Assembly: GCA_947492525.1 (NCBI GenBank)
Contig: CANLNQ010000006.1
Span: 173,352-237,351, forward strand
DNA: 64,000 nucleotides
Source: an uncultured Granulosicoccus sp.
GTDB lineage: Bacteria; Pseudomonadota; Gammaproteobacteria; Granulosicoccales; Granulosicoccaceae
Direction: 5' to 3'
In this document: positions 37,215 through 48,630 of the stretch, one piece after another
Layout: each line of letters opens with the position of its first letter
Numbering within the stretch: position 1 is the stretch's first letter
Position numbers and translations under genes: made by a program
The notes under the pieces: generated by a model
What the model was told of the DNA's origin: nothing
Database searches by the model: none
Seen by the model: only the letters and a program-made list of their open reading frames with translations

Positions 37215-39112
37215 GATTGTTTCCTGGCCAGTCCGATCGAGCGCAGGCTCTGGGTGATATCGTCCAGAACCGACGGGTCTTCTATGGTCGCCGGCATGTT
37301 CCAGTCGGTGGCGTCGGCAATGGAGCGCATGGTTCCGCGCAGAATCTTGCCCGAGCGTGTCTTGGGCAGCTTGTCGACGATGGCCACCAGCTTGAAGGCC
37401 GCCACCGGTCCGATGTCGTTGCGCACCTGCTGGATCAATTCGGCTGTCACCTCTTCATGAGATCGGGTACAGCCGTCGTTGAGTATGACAAGGCCTACCG
37501 GCAACTGTCCTTTCAGCTCGTCATGGACGCCCATGACCGCACACTCGGCCACGTCCGGGTGGTTGGACAGTGCCTCCTCCATGGCGCCAGTCGACAGGCG
37601 GTGTCCGGCCACATTGATGACATCATCGGTGCGTGCCATGACAAAGACATAGCCGTTGTCGTCAATGAAGCCCGCATCGCCGGTCTCGTAGTAGCCCGGG
37701 AATCGTTCGAAGTAAGCCGATTGATAGCGTTCTTCGGCCCCCCAGAGATTGACGAAGGTTCCGGGTGGAAGGGGCAGCTTCACCACGATGGAGCCGATCT
37801 CGCCGCGCGGCACCGGTTGAGCATCGTGGTCAAGAATCTGAACGTCATAACCGGGCACGGGGACCGAGGGAGAGCCAGGCACGATCGGCAGGGCTTCGAT
37901 GCCCTGGCAGTTGGCGCAGATGGAATAACCGGTTTCCGTTTGCCACCAGTGATCGATAACCGGTACACCCAGATTCTTCCCGGCCCATTGAAGGGTGTCC
38001 GGATCGCAGCGCTCGCCGGCCAGGAAAAGTGCCTGCAGCCCGGAGAGGTCGTAGTGCTTGACCAGCTCGCCCTGGGGATCGACTCGCTTGATCGCGCGAA
38101 AAGCGGTAGGTGCCGTAAACAGGACCTTGACACGATGCTCTTCGACCACGCGCCAGAAGGCACCGGCATCCGGGGTACCCACCGGTTTGCCCTCATACAT
38201 GAGTGTGGTGCAACCCATGAACAGCGGTGCATAGATGATGTAGGAGTGGCCGACAACCCAGCCGATATCTGAAGCGGCCCAATAGACATCGCCGGGTTTG
38301 ACATTGTAGATGGCCGACATGGTCCACTTGAGCGAGACAATGGAGCCGCCGATATCCTTGACGACACCCTTGGGTGATCCCGTGGTGCCGGAGGTATACA
38401 GAATATAGAGTGGATCGGTGCTTTTCAGCGCGACGCAATCGGCAGGACTGGCCGAGTTCATGGCATCGTTCCAGTCGCGATCACGCCCTTCGAGCATGTT
38501 CCATGGCGCTTGCTCCCGCTGGAACACGATACAGCGTTCGACCTTTGATGCGGCCAGCTGGATAGCCTCGGAGACCAGCGCTTCGTACTCGACAATACGA
38601 CCCGGTTCGATGCCGCAGGATGCACTGACAATCAGTTTCGGACTGCAGTCGTTGATGCGAACTGCCAGCTCCCTGGCTGCAAAGCCGCCGAAGACAACCG
38701 TGTGAATGGCGCCGATCCGTGCGCAGGCCAGCACGGCAACGACAGCCTGTGGGATCATGGGCATGTAGATCAATACGCGATCGCCTTGTTCAACGCCTTC
38801 TGACCGGAGAACACCGGCGAACTGCGCAACCTGATCGCGCAATTGCCGGTAGCTCAGCGTTGATTTGCTGTTCGTGACCGGACTGTCGTGGATCAATGCG
38901 GCCTGTTCGCCACGGCCGTTTTCCACATGCAGATCAAGGGCGTTGTAGCAGGCATTGGTCTCGCCATCGGCAAACCAGGTATTGAACGGCGAATGGCTAC
39001 TGTCGATGCCCTGTGTGGGCGCCTTGTACCAATGGACATCCCCGGCATGTTGCAGCCAGTAGGCGGACGGGTCACTCAGCGAGCGTTGAAACTCTGCATG
39101 ATAATTGGCCAT
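37211..39112 (-). CDS. prpE: propionyl-CoA synthetase
   Basis: A 633-residue AMP-forming acyl-CoA synthetase that activates propionate. Family marks: the N-terminal Acs-type domain with [19 protein letters not shown]; the adenylation loop [33 protein letters not shown] (typical of PrpE rather than Acs); [33 protein letters not shown]; and the catalytic, acetylatable Lys in [10 protein letters not shown] (Lys589). It has a strong ribosome-binding site (GGAGGAAG) and is the first gene of the operon prpE-pccB-pccA-mce-VOC. No 2-methylcitrate-cycle genes are nearby, so the methylmalonyl route is implied. Confidence 0.94.
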   Translation of the reverse strand: MANYHAEFQRSLSDPSAYWLQHAGDVHWYKAPTQGIDSSHSPFNTWFADGETNACYNALDLHVENGRGEQAALIHDSPVTNSKSTLSYRQLRDQVAQFAGVLRSEGVEQGDRVLIYMPMIPQAVVAVLACARIGAIHTVVFGGFAARELAVRINDCSPKLIVSASCGIEPGRIVEYEALVSEAIQLAASKVERCIVFQREQAPWNMLEGRDRDWNDAMNSASPADCVALKSTDPLYILYTSGTTGSPKGVVKDIGGSIVSLKWTMSAIYNVKPGDVYWAASDIGWVVGHSYIIYAPLFMGCTTLMYEGKPVGTPDAGAFWRVVEEHRVKVLFTAPTAFRAIKRVDPQGELVKHYDLSGLQALFLAGERCDPDTLQWAGKNLGVPVIDHWWQTETGYSICANCQGIEALPIVPGSPSVPVPGYDVQILDHDAQPVPRGEIGSIVVKLPLPPGTFVNLWGAEERYQSAYFERFPGYYETGDAGFIDDNGYVFVMARTDDVINVAGHRLSTGAMEEALSNHPDVAECAVMGVHDELKGQLPVGLVILNDGCTRSHEEVTAELIQQVRNDIGPVAAFKLVAIVDKLPKTRSGKILRGTMRSIADATDWNMPATIEDPSVLDDITQSLRSIGLARKQS

Positions 39113-39223
39113 GGCGTGTCACTTCCTCCAAGTCACCGGAACCCGCTGCTTCGGGCAGTATTGCATCGAGTATAAGTGCTCGGTTCGGAAAAGGCTCCCC
39201 CATGTTCCTGTCAGCGCAGCTGG

Positions 39224-40078
39224 TCAGGCTCGAACCTGGTCGATACGCCGGCTTGTTCTACGGGCGAGCAGCGTCAGGGCAAAGGGCAGGGCCAGCCACC
39301 ACCCGATACCGCCCGCATGCTCTTCGAATGCAATATCGTCATTGCGGATCAGATCGTCAGGGTCGACCAGTCCATCGTCCGGCTCGTGGTACTGGTTGTC
39401 CAGATCGCCTGACTCAAGTGGCAAGGCCCTCAGGTTCGCAAAGTCAGTCGAGTCGACGCGCTCAAGCATCTGGTGATCGTAGGCATCACGCAGTTCGAGT
39501 ATCAGTTCGTAGTGATCCTGTGCGTAGTTGCTCAGCAATTCGATATCGATGCGATATTCATCGGCAGCGGATTGGCCATAGAGCGGGAATACAAGGCTTG
39601 TATGCAGACGCTCTACCGGGTGGAAAGGGCGGCGCACATCGATCGTCAGATAGACATCCCGGTCATGGTCGCTGGTATCGGCGTCGACGCTCAGGCTGAA
39701 TCCGGCAAAGTAACCATCATGGTCTGCATCGTGGTAGAGCAGCAGACCCACATCAGTAATCCAGGCTTCCTGCAGATACCAGTCATCGTGATAGCTGTTG
39801 GTCTGCAGGCCATCAGACTTGCCGCGGGTCAGCGCGCTCGCCGGGTCGGGTAGTGGTGAACGGGACAGGGCGTCTCCGATCCGAGCGGCAGACCAGGCCG
39901 CACCCTCTTCACTGAGGTAGGTGCCACTGGTGGATGCGGGGGCTGTCGAGTCTGCCAGGGCGTCATGAGTCACGCTCCCGGACAGCAAGAGAATGCCGGC
40001 CAGAAGTCCTGTCAATGATCCGGGAGTGGCTGTTTTCGTGTTGTTCGGTGGTGATGAGGGTGAGAAATGGGGCGTCAT
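39224..40078 (-). CDS. exported protein with GlyGly-type C-terminal sorting anchor (choice-of-anchor H-like)
   Basis: A 284-residue exported protein. A signal peptide-like helix covers residues ~20-42 (LTGLLAGILLLSGSVTHDALA). The middle is an acidic beta-rich domain with HDDWYLQEAWITDVGLLLYH and DADHDGYFAGFSLSVDADT, which I recall from the choice-of-anchor H family. The C-terminus has a GlyGly motif, a helix and arginines (AGGIGWWLALPFALTLLARR), the pattern cut by rhombosortases. It is probably a surface or secreted protein; its role is unknown. It is convergent with nothing and divergent from hfq; the preceding prpE gene has its own promoter region. Confidence 0.65.
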   Translation of the reverse strand: MTPHFSPSSPPNNTKTATPGSLTGLLAGILLLSGSVTHDALADSTAPASTSGTYLSEEGAAWSAARIGDALSRSPLPDPASALTRGKSDGLQTNSYHDDWYLQEAWITDVGLLLYHDADHDGYFAGFSLSVDADTSDHDRDVYLTIDVRRPFHPVERLHTSLVFPLYGQSAADEYRIDIELLSNYAQDHYELILELRDAYDHQMLERVDSTDFANLRALPLESGDLDNQYHEPDDGLVDPDDLIRNDDIAFEEHAGGIGWWLALPFALTLLARRTSRRIDQVRA

Positions 40079-40332
40079 GGGGTGTTTTTCCTGAACAGTG
40101 AAGGCAGGCTCGTAGTGTGGGTGTGGCTCACTTAACCATGCCTTAACAGGCCCGTATTGCTGTCGGAAAGCGTGCTCCAGTGTTCTGAAAGACTTCGGAT
40201 GTCAACCGGTCATTGACACGGTGCAGAGGTACAGGTCACAATCAGCACTCTGTTCCCATACTGCCGTAGCCCTTGCGAGTCTGGTATTCGCATGGGCTTC
40301 TGCGTGAATAAGCACATCCCGTTAGGATATAA

Positions 40333-40578
<246 letters not shown>

Positions 40579-40640
40579 AATTCATCAGGGCGCTCTGCCA
40601 TTTGTCAGGGGCCTAGCCCAGCAGAGGAGTCAGCCCCCGA

Positions 40641-42002
40641 TTGTTTGATCGTCCTGATAGTGGAGACAACGCGCTCCTCGTACATATCGACATTGCGCAG
40701 TGGCGCAGTGCAGCCGCACGTTCCGGACATGCGCCCGCCGAGTACGCAACAGATATCGATGACGAGCGTGAAGAATTCATCGAACTGGCGAGATCGGCGG
40801 GCCTGAATGTCATGGAAGTCGTGACAGGTAGCCGGTCGAAGCCTTCTGCCCGTCATTTCATCGGTTCGGGCAAGATCGAGGAGATCAAGCTCCTGCTGGC
40901 TGAACACGAACCGGATGTCGTCTTGTTCGGTCAGACTCTGTCGCCCAGTCAGGAGAGAAACCTCGAGAGCGAGTTCAAGGTCAGGGTGCTGGATCGCAAT
41001 AGCCTGATTCTGGATATCTTCGCCCAGCGTGCCCGAACGTTCGAAGGCAAGCTGCAGGTAGAGCTTGCACAGCTTGTCCATCTCTCCACCCGCTTGGTTC
41101 GCGGCTGGACTCACCTGGAGCGACAGAAAGGCGGTATCGGTCTGCGAGGACCGGGAGAGACGCAGCTGGAAACCGATCGCCGCCTGCTCAATGAGCGTGT
41201 GCGGGTCCTGAAGAAGCGACTGGCCAAGGTTCGGCAGCAACGCGAACAGGGTCGTAGCAAGCGGGGCAAGTCAGGCATTGCCACCGTGGCGCTGGTGGGT
41301 TACACGAACGCGGGTAAATCCACGTTGTTCAACCGGCTTACCGAGGAAACCGTTTATGCTGCCGATCAGCTGTTTGCGACGCTGGATCCCACGCTGAGGC
41401 GACTGGATCTGGCGGGCGGTGTCAGTGCGGTACTGGCCGATACGGTTGGCTTCATACGCGATCTGCCACATGAGCTGGTGGATGCATTTCGATCTACTTT
41501 GACTGAAACACTTGAAGCTGATCTTTTACTGCATATTGTAGACGACAGCGATCCTGAGCGAGAGCAGCGCAGGGATGATGTCGACAAGGTCTTGTTGGGT
41601 ATCGGTGCGGACAAGGTGCCGCAATTGATGGTGTTCAACAAGATTGATCTGTCGGGGCATGCGGTACGTACCGAGCGATCAGAGAACAACACCACTCAGG
41701 CGGTATGGTTGTCAGCACAGACCGGCGAGGGTGTGGATGAGCTGCTCGCGGCCATCGGTGACCGGCTATCCAGCCAGCGCACCAGTGGCTGGCTACTGGT
41801 TACGCCAGCACAGGGCAGGCTCCGGGCGCAACTCTACGCGGCTTCGGCTGTCCTTGAAGAGGTAGCGCAGGAAGATGGCAGCGCCAGTTTACTGCTTGAT
41901 ATAGACACGACTGAGTTTGCGCGCATTGCACGCGAACACAAGTTGACAGATGAATCTATCGTGCCTGATAGCCGACCACTTGCGGTCAGTCATCGAGGTT
42001 AA
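40641..42002 (+). CDS. hflX: ribosome-associated GTPase HflX
   Basis: A 453-residue GTPase that splits stalled or hibernating ribosomes. It starts with TTG (FDRPDSGDNALLVHIDIAQ matches the E. coli N-terminus FDRYDAGEQAVLVHI), preceded by GAGGAG. The N-terminal HflX domain has SARHFIGSGKIEEIK and RTFEGKLQVELAQL, then GGIGLRGPGETQLETDRR. The G domain has GYTNAGKSTLFN, DTVGFIRDLPHELVDAF and NKID. It lies between hfq and hflK as usual. Confidence 0.96.
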   Translation: MFDRPDSGDNALLVHIDIAQWRSAAARSGHAPAEYATDIDDEREEFIELARSAGLNVMEVVTGSRSKPSARHFIGSGKIEEIKLLLAEHEPDVVLFGQTLSPSQERNLESEFKVRVLDRNSLILDIFAQRARTFEGKLQVELAQLVHLSTRLVRGWTHLERQKGGIGLRGPGETQLETDRRLLNERVRVLKKRLAKVRQQREQGRSKRGKSGIATVALVGYTNAGKSTLFNRLTEETVYAADQLFATLDPTLRRLDLAGGVSAVLADTVGFIRDLPHELVDAFRSTLTETLEADLLLHIVDDSDPEREQRRDDVDKVLLGIGADKVPQLMVFNKIDLSGHAVRTERSENNTTQAVWLSAQTGEGVDELLAAIGDRLSSQRTSGWLLVTPAQGRLRAQLYAASAVLEEVAQEDGSASLLLDIDTTEFARIAREHKLTDESIVPDSRPLAVSHRG

Positions 42003-42041
42003 TAAAATCGCCGGTTAATCGGCTTTGGAGTAGAGAACCTT

Positions 42042-43259
42042 ATGGCTTGGAATGAGCCAGGCGGAAACAACAATGACCCTTGGGGCAATCGCAACAAGGA
42101 CTCAGGTGGACCGCCCGATCTGGATGAAGTATTCAAGAACCTGAAGAAATGGTTTGCATCTGTTTCCGGCAACAAGGGCGGCAACGGCAGTTCTCCTCGA
42201 GGTAATGGGGGAAGTGGCGGTGGTTTGCCCGGCGGCAACATTGGCAGCAAGGGCATCGGCCTGATCGCGGGTATCGTGGGAATCGTCTGGCTATTGTCTG
42301 GCATCTACGTCATTCAGCCTGCTCAGGCAGGCGTCGTGACCCAATTTGGTGCATTCGTCAAGACCACGACCCCTGGTCCCCATTGGCGATTGCCGTGGCC
42401 ATTCCAGACCGTCGAGAAGGTCGAGGTCGAGGAGATCCGCAGTGCCAAGCTGACGAATCAGCAGATTCTGACGCAGGACGAAAACATCGTGGATATCGAC
42501 CTGGCGGTGCAGTACAACATCAAGAGCGCCGAGGATTACCTGTTCAACGTTCGCGGTCCGGACAGAACGCTGGAAGAGGTGGTCGAAAGTGCATTGCGGG
42601 AAGTGGTTGGCTCAACGGTACTCGAGTCGGTTCTGACCACCGGTCGGGATGTCGTCTGGAACACCACCCTGGACAATCTTCAGGCCGTGCTCGATTCCTA
42701 CGAGGCCGGTATCTTCATTACCGCGGTGAATCTGGAACGGGCTCAACCGCCCGAAGAAGTCCAGGAAGCCTTCTCCGACGCGATCAAGGCACGAGAGGAT
42801 AAAGAGCGATTCGTCAATGAGGCGCAAGCCTACAGCAACGAAGTGCTGCCACGTGCCCGTGGTGATGCGCAGCGTGCACTCGAGGAATCGGAAGCCTACA
42901 AGGCTCGCGTCGTGCAGGCCGCGATCGGTGAATCCGAACGTTTTCTGTCATTGCTTGGCGAGTACACCAAGGCCCCGGAGGTGACACGAGAGCGATTGTA
43001 TCTCGAGGCCATGGAAACGGTGTTCAGTCAGACCAACAAGGTGCTGATGGACGGTGGCGATGGCAACAGTCTGATGTACCTGCCCATCGATCAGCTGGTC
43101 AATCAGCCACGAAACAACACGGGTGACGGCGCACTCGGCGGCGATTCACCGCTGAACAGTCTGAGTAATGACTCTCCGCGTTTTTCCGACCTGCCGCAGG
43201 AGGTCAATTTGCCATCACGCGATACCCTTCGATCACGTGACAGAGGGACAGTCCGATGA
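42042..43259 (+). CDS. hflK: FtsH protease modulator HflK
   Basis: A 405-residue SPFH/band-7 protein forming, with HflC, the large periplasmic complex around FtsH. A Gly/Asn-rich N-terminus (WNEPGGNNNDPWG) is followed by one membrane helix (LIAGIVGIVWLLSGIYVI, ~residues 70-88), the band-7 domain (GAFVKTTTPGPHWRLPWPFQ) and the long helical region with ERFVNEAQAYSNEVLPRARG. It starts 39 bp after hflX, and its stop overlaps hflC by four bases (ATGA). Confidence 0.97.
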   Translation: MAWNEPGGNNNDPWGNRNKDSGGPPDLDEVFKNLKKWFASVSGNKGGNGSSPRGNGGSGGGLPGGNIGSKGIGLIAGIVGIVWLLSGIYVIQPAQAGVVTQFGAFVKTTTPGPHWRLPWPFQTVEKVEVEEIRSAKLTNQQILTQDENIVDIDLAVQYNIKSAEDYLFNVRGPDRTLEEVVESALREVVGSTVLESVLTTGRDVVWNTTLDNLQAVLDSYEAGIFITAVNLERAQPPEEVQEAFSDAIKAREDKERFVNEAQAYSNEVLPRARGDAQRALEESEAYKARVVQAAIGESERFLSLLGEYTKAPEVTRERLYLEAMETVFSQTNKVLMDGGDGNSLMYLPIDQLVNQPRNNTGDGALGGDSPLNSLSNDSPRFSDLPQEVNLPSRDTLRSRDRGTVR

Positions 43260-44140
43260 ACCGCCTGGCCAACCCGATTGTACTCATTGGCATAGCGCTG
43301 TTGCTGCTGCTTGGCAGCTCGATGGTGTTTACGGTTGATGAGCGAGAGCGTGCGATCAAGCTGTTTCTGGGTGAGATCACCGAGTCGGAATACGAACCCG
43401 GACTGCACTTCAAGATTCCATTGGTCGAGCGCATCTACAAGTTCGACAGTCGAATCCTGACGCTCGATGTCCAGCCCGAACGCGTGCTGACCAACGAGAA
43501 GAAGAACCTGATCGTCGATTCCTTCATCAAATGGCGTATCGAGGATACCGGCGTGTTCTATACCCGTCTGGGTGGTGTCGAGTCTCGTGCCAACAGTCGT
43601 CTGACGCAGTTCGTGCGAGAAGGTGTCAAGGATGCCTTCGGTCAGCGGACCATCAGGGAAGTGGTGTCATCGGCTCGTTCAACCCTGCGAGAGGAAATTC
43701 TGGCCTCTGTTGACCGTCAGGCAGAGAACCTGGGCATCGAGATTGTCGACGTGCGGGTCAAGAAGGTCGAACTGCCGGGTGACGTGCGTGAGTCCGTGTT
43801 CCGCCGAATGGAGCAGGATCGAGCCAAGATTGCCCGCGAGATTCGTTCTCAGGGTGAAGAGGAAGCGAAGAAGATCAGGGCAACAGCGGATCGTATCCGC
43901 GAAGAGTTGCTGGCGGAAGCCTACTCACGGGCCGAGCAGACGCGTGGTACGGGGGATGCCGAGTCGGCAAGAACCTATGCGGAAGCCTATACCAAGGATC
44001 CCGAGTTCTACAGTCTGTATCGGAGCCTGAGCGCCTATCGGTCCGCGTTCTCGGGCAGTGGCGATGTACTGCTGCTCAAGCCTGATTCAGAGTTCTTCAA
44101 GTACTTCAACGGCGCCAACATCACTCCATCAACCGAGTGA
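43256..44140 (+). CDS. hflC: FtsH protease modulator HflC
   Basis: A 294-residue SPFH protein with an N-terminal membrane helix (ANPIVLIGIALLLLLGSSMVF). The band-7 domain is TVDERERAIKLFLGEITESEYEPGLHFKIPLVERIYKFDSRILTLD, and a helical part contains REEILASVDRQAENLGIEIVDVRVKK. It overlaps hflK by four bases, so the pair is translationally coupled. It is followed by an intrinsic terminator, which separates the hfl part from DUF2065-hisZ-purA. Confidence 0.97.
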   Translation: MNRLANPIVLIGIALLLLLGSSMVFTVDERERAIKLFLGEITESEYEPGLHFKIPLVERIYKFDSRILTLDVQPERVLTNEKKNLIVDSFIKWRIEDTGVFYTRLGGVESRANSRLTQFVREGVKDAFGQRTIREVVSSARSTLREEILASVDRQAENLGIEIVDVRVKKVELPGDVRESVFRRMEQDRAKIAREIRSQGEEEAKKIRATADRIREELLAEAYSRAEQTRGTGDAESARTYAEAYTKDPEFYSLYRSLSAYRSAFSGSGDVLLLKPDSEFFKYFNGANITPSTE

Positions 44141-44187
44141 TACTCACTGCGCGTCAATGAGGGAGGCCGGTAGAGGTCTTCCATGCC

Positions 44188-44226
44188 AGCCCCGTTTGCA
44201 AGCCTGCAATCGGGGCTTTCTTTTTT
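44188..44226 (+). terminator. intrinsic terminator after hflC
   Basis: AGCCCCG / CGGGGCT stem with a 16-base loop followed by TTCTTTTTT. This is the clearest rho-independent terminator in the window, 47 bp after the hflC stop. Confidence 0.85.
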
Positions 44227-44257
44227 CCCCTGTTCGTCGACCTCAGCCCCTTCATCC

Positions 44258-44443
44258 ATGCTAGTCGAGATACTCACTGCCGTCAGTCTGGTGCTCGTGC
44301 TCGAAGGCCTGCTGCCATTCATCAACCCCACCGGATACAAGAATGCCATCCGGATCATGCTGGAACAGCCCGATAGTCGCATGCGTATCATCGGCTTGTG
44401 CAGTATGATTGCGGGCGTCATCCTGCTAACACTTGTGCGCTGA
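44258..44443 (+). CDS. DUF2065 (YjeT-like) small membrane protein
   Basis: A 61-residue protein, MLVEILTAVSLVLVLEGLLPFINPTGYKNAIRIMLEQPDSRMRIIGLCSMIAGVILL, with two membrane helices. This is the DUF2065 family, found between hflC and purA in many gammaproteobacteria (YjeT in E. coli). Function is unknown. I start it at ATG 44258; the longer open frame begins inside the terminator hairpin. It lies three bases before the TTG start of hisZ. Confidence 0.88.
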   Translation: MLVEILTAVSLVLVLEGLLPFINPTGYKNAIRIMLEQPDSRMRIIGLCSMIAGVILLTLVR

Positions 44444-44446
44444 GCC

Positions 44447-45667
44447 TTGAAAACCGCAAACGATCCGCGTACTGAACGCTGGCTGCTGCCCGATGGGGTC
44501 AATGAACTGATGCCGGAGGATGCCTGGCGCGTCGAGACATTGCGCCGGCAGATCATGGACAATAACTATCGTTGGGGCTATGAGTTGGTGATGCCGCCAC
44601 TCATCGAATACCTCGACAGTCTGTTGACCGGTACGGGGGAAACCCTGGACCTGCAGACGTTCAAGTTCATCGATCAGCACAATGGCCGCTCACTGGGCGT
44701 GCGTGCCGACATGACGCCGCAGGTTGCCCGCATCGATGCGCATGCGTTGCGCAATGATCAGCCGAACCGGCTTTTCTATCTGGGCAGTGTGTTGCGAGCG
44801 CGTACCGATGGGGCGGGTGGCAGTCGCACACCGTTGCAGTTCGGTGCCGAGTTGTTCGGGCATGCAGGCCCTGCCAGTGATGCCGAAATCATCCAACTGA
44901 TGATCAACAATGTGCTTCTGTCGGGACTGCCACAGGGTGAGCTGTTGCTGGATGTCGGTCATGTGGGTGTCTTCAGAGGCCTTGTCAGCGATACCGGGCT
45001 TGATGAGACGCTTGCCAATGCACTTTTCCAGGCCTTGTTGCGGGGGTCCTTGCCGGAAATGCAGCAATTGCTGGGTGCCGCCAGCGTGACACCCGAGGTG
45101 AGCGGCTATTTCCAGTCGCTGGTCGGATTTGCCGGTGAAGGTTCTCGGGTGTTGTCGGATGCCCGGCAGACCCTTGCCGGTGCCGGTTCCGCGGTGAAGG
45201 CGGCGCTCGATAATCTGCAGGCTGTGATCGATGCCGTGAAAGTGATCCATCCCGAGCTCGAATTGCACGTAGATCTGGCCGAGTTGCGCGGTTATCGGTA
45301 CCATACAGGTATTGTTTTCACACTCTACGACAAGCTGGGCTCCGAGCTCGCTCGTGGCGGGCGTTACGATTCCATTGGCGAGTCTTTCGGGCGAGCCAGA
45401 CCTGCTACCGGATTCAGTGGTGACCTGGTCAAGCTGGCTCTGGCTGGTCATGCCAGAGGAAGCGCCATGGCGCCTGCGAAGAGTGGTATCTGGGTGGAGT
45501 CCACCGTTGATCATGAATCATGGATGAAGGTATGTCAGTTGAGGCAGTCCGGGGAGCGAGTGGTCACAGCGCTGGCGGATACTGCGATGACGGCTGCAGA
45601 CTGTCATTGTGATCGCAGACTTGTTCTTCGCGACGGTAGCTGGCAGGTTGAAGCCATCGAGTCGTGA
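44447..45667 (+). CDS. hisZ: ATP phosphoribosyltransferase regulatory subunit HisZ
   Basis: A 406-residue HisRS-like protein without synthetase activity. It reads RWLLPDGVNELMPEDAWRVETLRRQIMDNNYRWGYELVMPP at the start, then FKFIDQHNGRSLGVRADMTPQVARIDAH and later YRYHTGIVFTLYDKLGSELARGGRYD. HisZ binds the short form of HisG and activates the first step of histidine synthesis, so a short HisG should be encoded elsewhere. The start is TTG at 44447, immediately after the DUF2065 stop; no ATG is available before the conserved WLLPDG. It is placed, as in many relatives, before purA. Confidence 0.94.
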   Translation: MKTANDPRTERWLLPDGVNELMPEDAWRVETLRRQIMDNNYRWGYELVMPPLIEYLDSLLTGTGETLDLQTFKFIDQHNGRSLGVRADMTPQVARIDAHALRNDQPNRLFYLGSVLRARTDGAGGSRTPLQFGAELFGHAGPASDAEIIQLMINNVLLSGLPQGELLLDVGHVGVFRGLVSDTGLDETLANALFQALLRGSLPEMQQLLGAASVTPEVSGYFQSLVGFAGEGSRVLSDARQTLAGAGSAVKAALDNLQAVIDAVKVIHPELELHVDLAELRGYRYHTGIVFTLYDKLGSELARGGRYDSIGESFGRARPATGFSGDLVKLALAGHARGSAMAPAKSGIWVESTVDHESWMKVCQLRQSGERVVTALADTAMTAADCHCDRRLVLRDGSWQVEAIES

Positions 45668-45768
45668 TTCAGCTTGCCTTGGCGATGCGGTCGTGGGACG
45701 TATCGACATGTTCGGGCAGCATAGATTTATCATGAACCCCATCAGTCAATAGAAATTCGAGACAGTAA

Positions 45769-47079
<1,311 letters not shown>

Positions 47080-47099
47080 TCAGTCAGTCCGGTACAGCG

Positions 47100-47139
47100 C
47101 TTGCCCTGAAACGCCTGTCGGACCGCGATTCAGGGCAAG
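47100..47139 (+). terminator. strong hairpin after purA
   Basis: Perfect 11-bp stem CTTGCCCTGAA / TTCAGGGCAAG, extendable by several pairs, with an 18-base loop; no T-tract. The rest of the 235-bp gap to the convergent next gene shows nothing else. Confidence 0.5.
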
Positions 47140-47314
47140 TGCCGTGTCTGTTCGTCACGCAGGTTTGCTGCACCGGGGCGCACGGTGACGTGTGCGGCAA
47201 GGGGAGGGATGCCCAGCCCTGATGTACTCGCAGCGGCTTTCGCCACGCCATACCTCACGACAGAGTGATAATCCGTCAATCGCGGGCACATGGCCCGGGA
47301 TTGATGGCTCGTTG

Positions 47315-48394
47315 TCAGGCTTCTTCGGTTTGCGACTCGGATTTCGAGTTGATTGTTGACAGCGCGTTGTCGAGCTGTCGCTTGACCTTGTCGAAGTCCT
47401 TTTCGATGCGCTGTCTTTCGGCCCGTTCCCGACGGGCGATCTTCTCGGCGATGCGTTGCCCGTGCCGCGCATGGCGCATCACTGAAATCGCATCCTTGAC
47501 GACAACCTTTGTTCGCTCGTGGGCCTGCTTTTCCGAATCGATGACTGCCTTCTGGGCGATGACCAGCTTCTGCAGTTTCATCTTGTCCGAGCGCAATCGG
47601 ACCACCATCTCGGCCAGTTCAGTGCTGCTTCTGGCCGGCAGATTCTCCTGAGCGTAGTCCTTGATGGCAGGCTCTTCCAGAATGCCTTCCCGGGCAATCG
47701 CTATGGCTTTCTCGAGCGGATTGATTGCGTCATCAGTCGTCTGAGAGGGGTCAGGCGAGTATTTCTCGTTGCCGATATCGTGGAATTCGACCAGATCATC
47801 CAGCGTCTCCAACTGCTCACCGACACTGAGTGTCTGATCGAGTGCCGAGTTTTCGCTCTGGCTTTCCTGGCTGTCGATTTTTTCCTGGCTGTGCAGGCTG
47901 GTAGCGGCTGCCCTGATATCTTCCGGCGGATTCTGTTCGTCCTTGACCGTGCCTTGTACGCGTTCAGTTTCCTGCTGTTCGGCTATCGGGGCTGGCGCGG
48001 TGTGAGTTTGCTGCGTCTCACTCGTCGTACTCCCTGCGTTGGCGATTTCCGAGGCATTGTCTTCATCTTCAAGGTCATCGTGTTGATGACGGCTGCCGCC
48101 GCGAGTGGCAATGATCACGTAGAGTCTGTATAGCGCGAACGGGATCATCAGCGCCGTTGCAACCAGGACTCCCTGCACCAACGATGGCAGGCCGGGCAAG
48201 GGCCATACCTTGGCTACGGCCGTCCCCAGCAGGAGGGAGACGACAAGAGCACGATAGAACAGTACGCGGCTACGGGTGCGTCGTTGGAAGCGTCGCGATC
48301 TGTATTGCAAGTTGCCTCTGACGGAAACGAGTGAAGGCTGGAGCAGAATCACGATAGCCAGCACCGGTAACAGATACAACGCGGAAAACGTCAT
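47315..48394 (-). CDS. membrane protein with long coiled coil, unknown function
   Basis: A 359-residue protein I do not recognise. Residues 1-20 and 50-90 contain up to three hydrophobic helices (ALYLLPVLAIVILLQP; YRALVVSLLLGTAVAK; LVQGVLVATALMIPFALYRLYVII) separated by an arginine-rich loop. An acidic, Gln/Glu/Ser-rich segment covers residues ~100-240. A basic, heptad-patterned helix follows to the end (LAEMVVRLRSDKMKLQKLVIAQKAVIDSEKQAHERTK, then RRERAERQRIEKDFDKVKRQL). It could be a membrane-anchored scaffold. It is convergent with purA and lies downstream of the tRNA-Leu gene on the same strand. Confidence 0.72.
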   Translation of the reverse strand: MTFSALYLLPVLAIVILLQPSLVSVRGNLQYRSRRFQRRTRSRVLFYRALVVSLLLGTAVAKVWPLPGLPSLVQGVLVATALMIPFALYRLYVIIATRGGSRHQHDDLEDEDNASEIANAGSTTSETQQTHTAPAPIAEQQETERVQGTVKDEQNPPEDIRAAATSLHSQEKIDSQESQSENSALDQTLSVGEQLETLDDLVEFHDIGNEKYSPDPSQTTDDAINPLEKAIAIAREGILEEPAIKDYAQENLPARSSTELAEMVVRLRSDKMKLQKLVIAQKAVIDSEKQAHERTKVVVKDAISVMRHARHGQRIAEKIARRERAERQRIEKDFDKVKRQLDNALSTINSKSESQTEEA

Positions 48395-48607
48395 GTTCGA
48401 ATGTCCCTGTTCCGCATCGGCGTTGAATGGCTCGCCGAGAGAACGATCGCAGTATGTGGCCCTCAGACAACCATGCAGCGGACGGATCGACTTGCAAGTA
48501 TCCGAATGTTACATCTGGGGGTGTTAGGCTGCGATTGTAGCGCCTGAAGACATCGAGGTGTGGGAGATCAGCCTCTGTGGACTGGATCAGGCATTTGTTT
48601 GCCTGTA

Positions 48608-48630
48608 AAACGTTTTGTCTGAAAACGTTT
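48608..48630 (-). terminator. intrinsic terminator of tRNA-Leu
   Basis: On the minus strand, AAACGTTTT-CAGAC-AAAACGTTT directly follows the tRNA CCA end and continues into TTTTAC. The stem is perfect but AT-rich. Confidence 0.65.
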
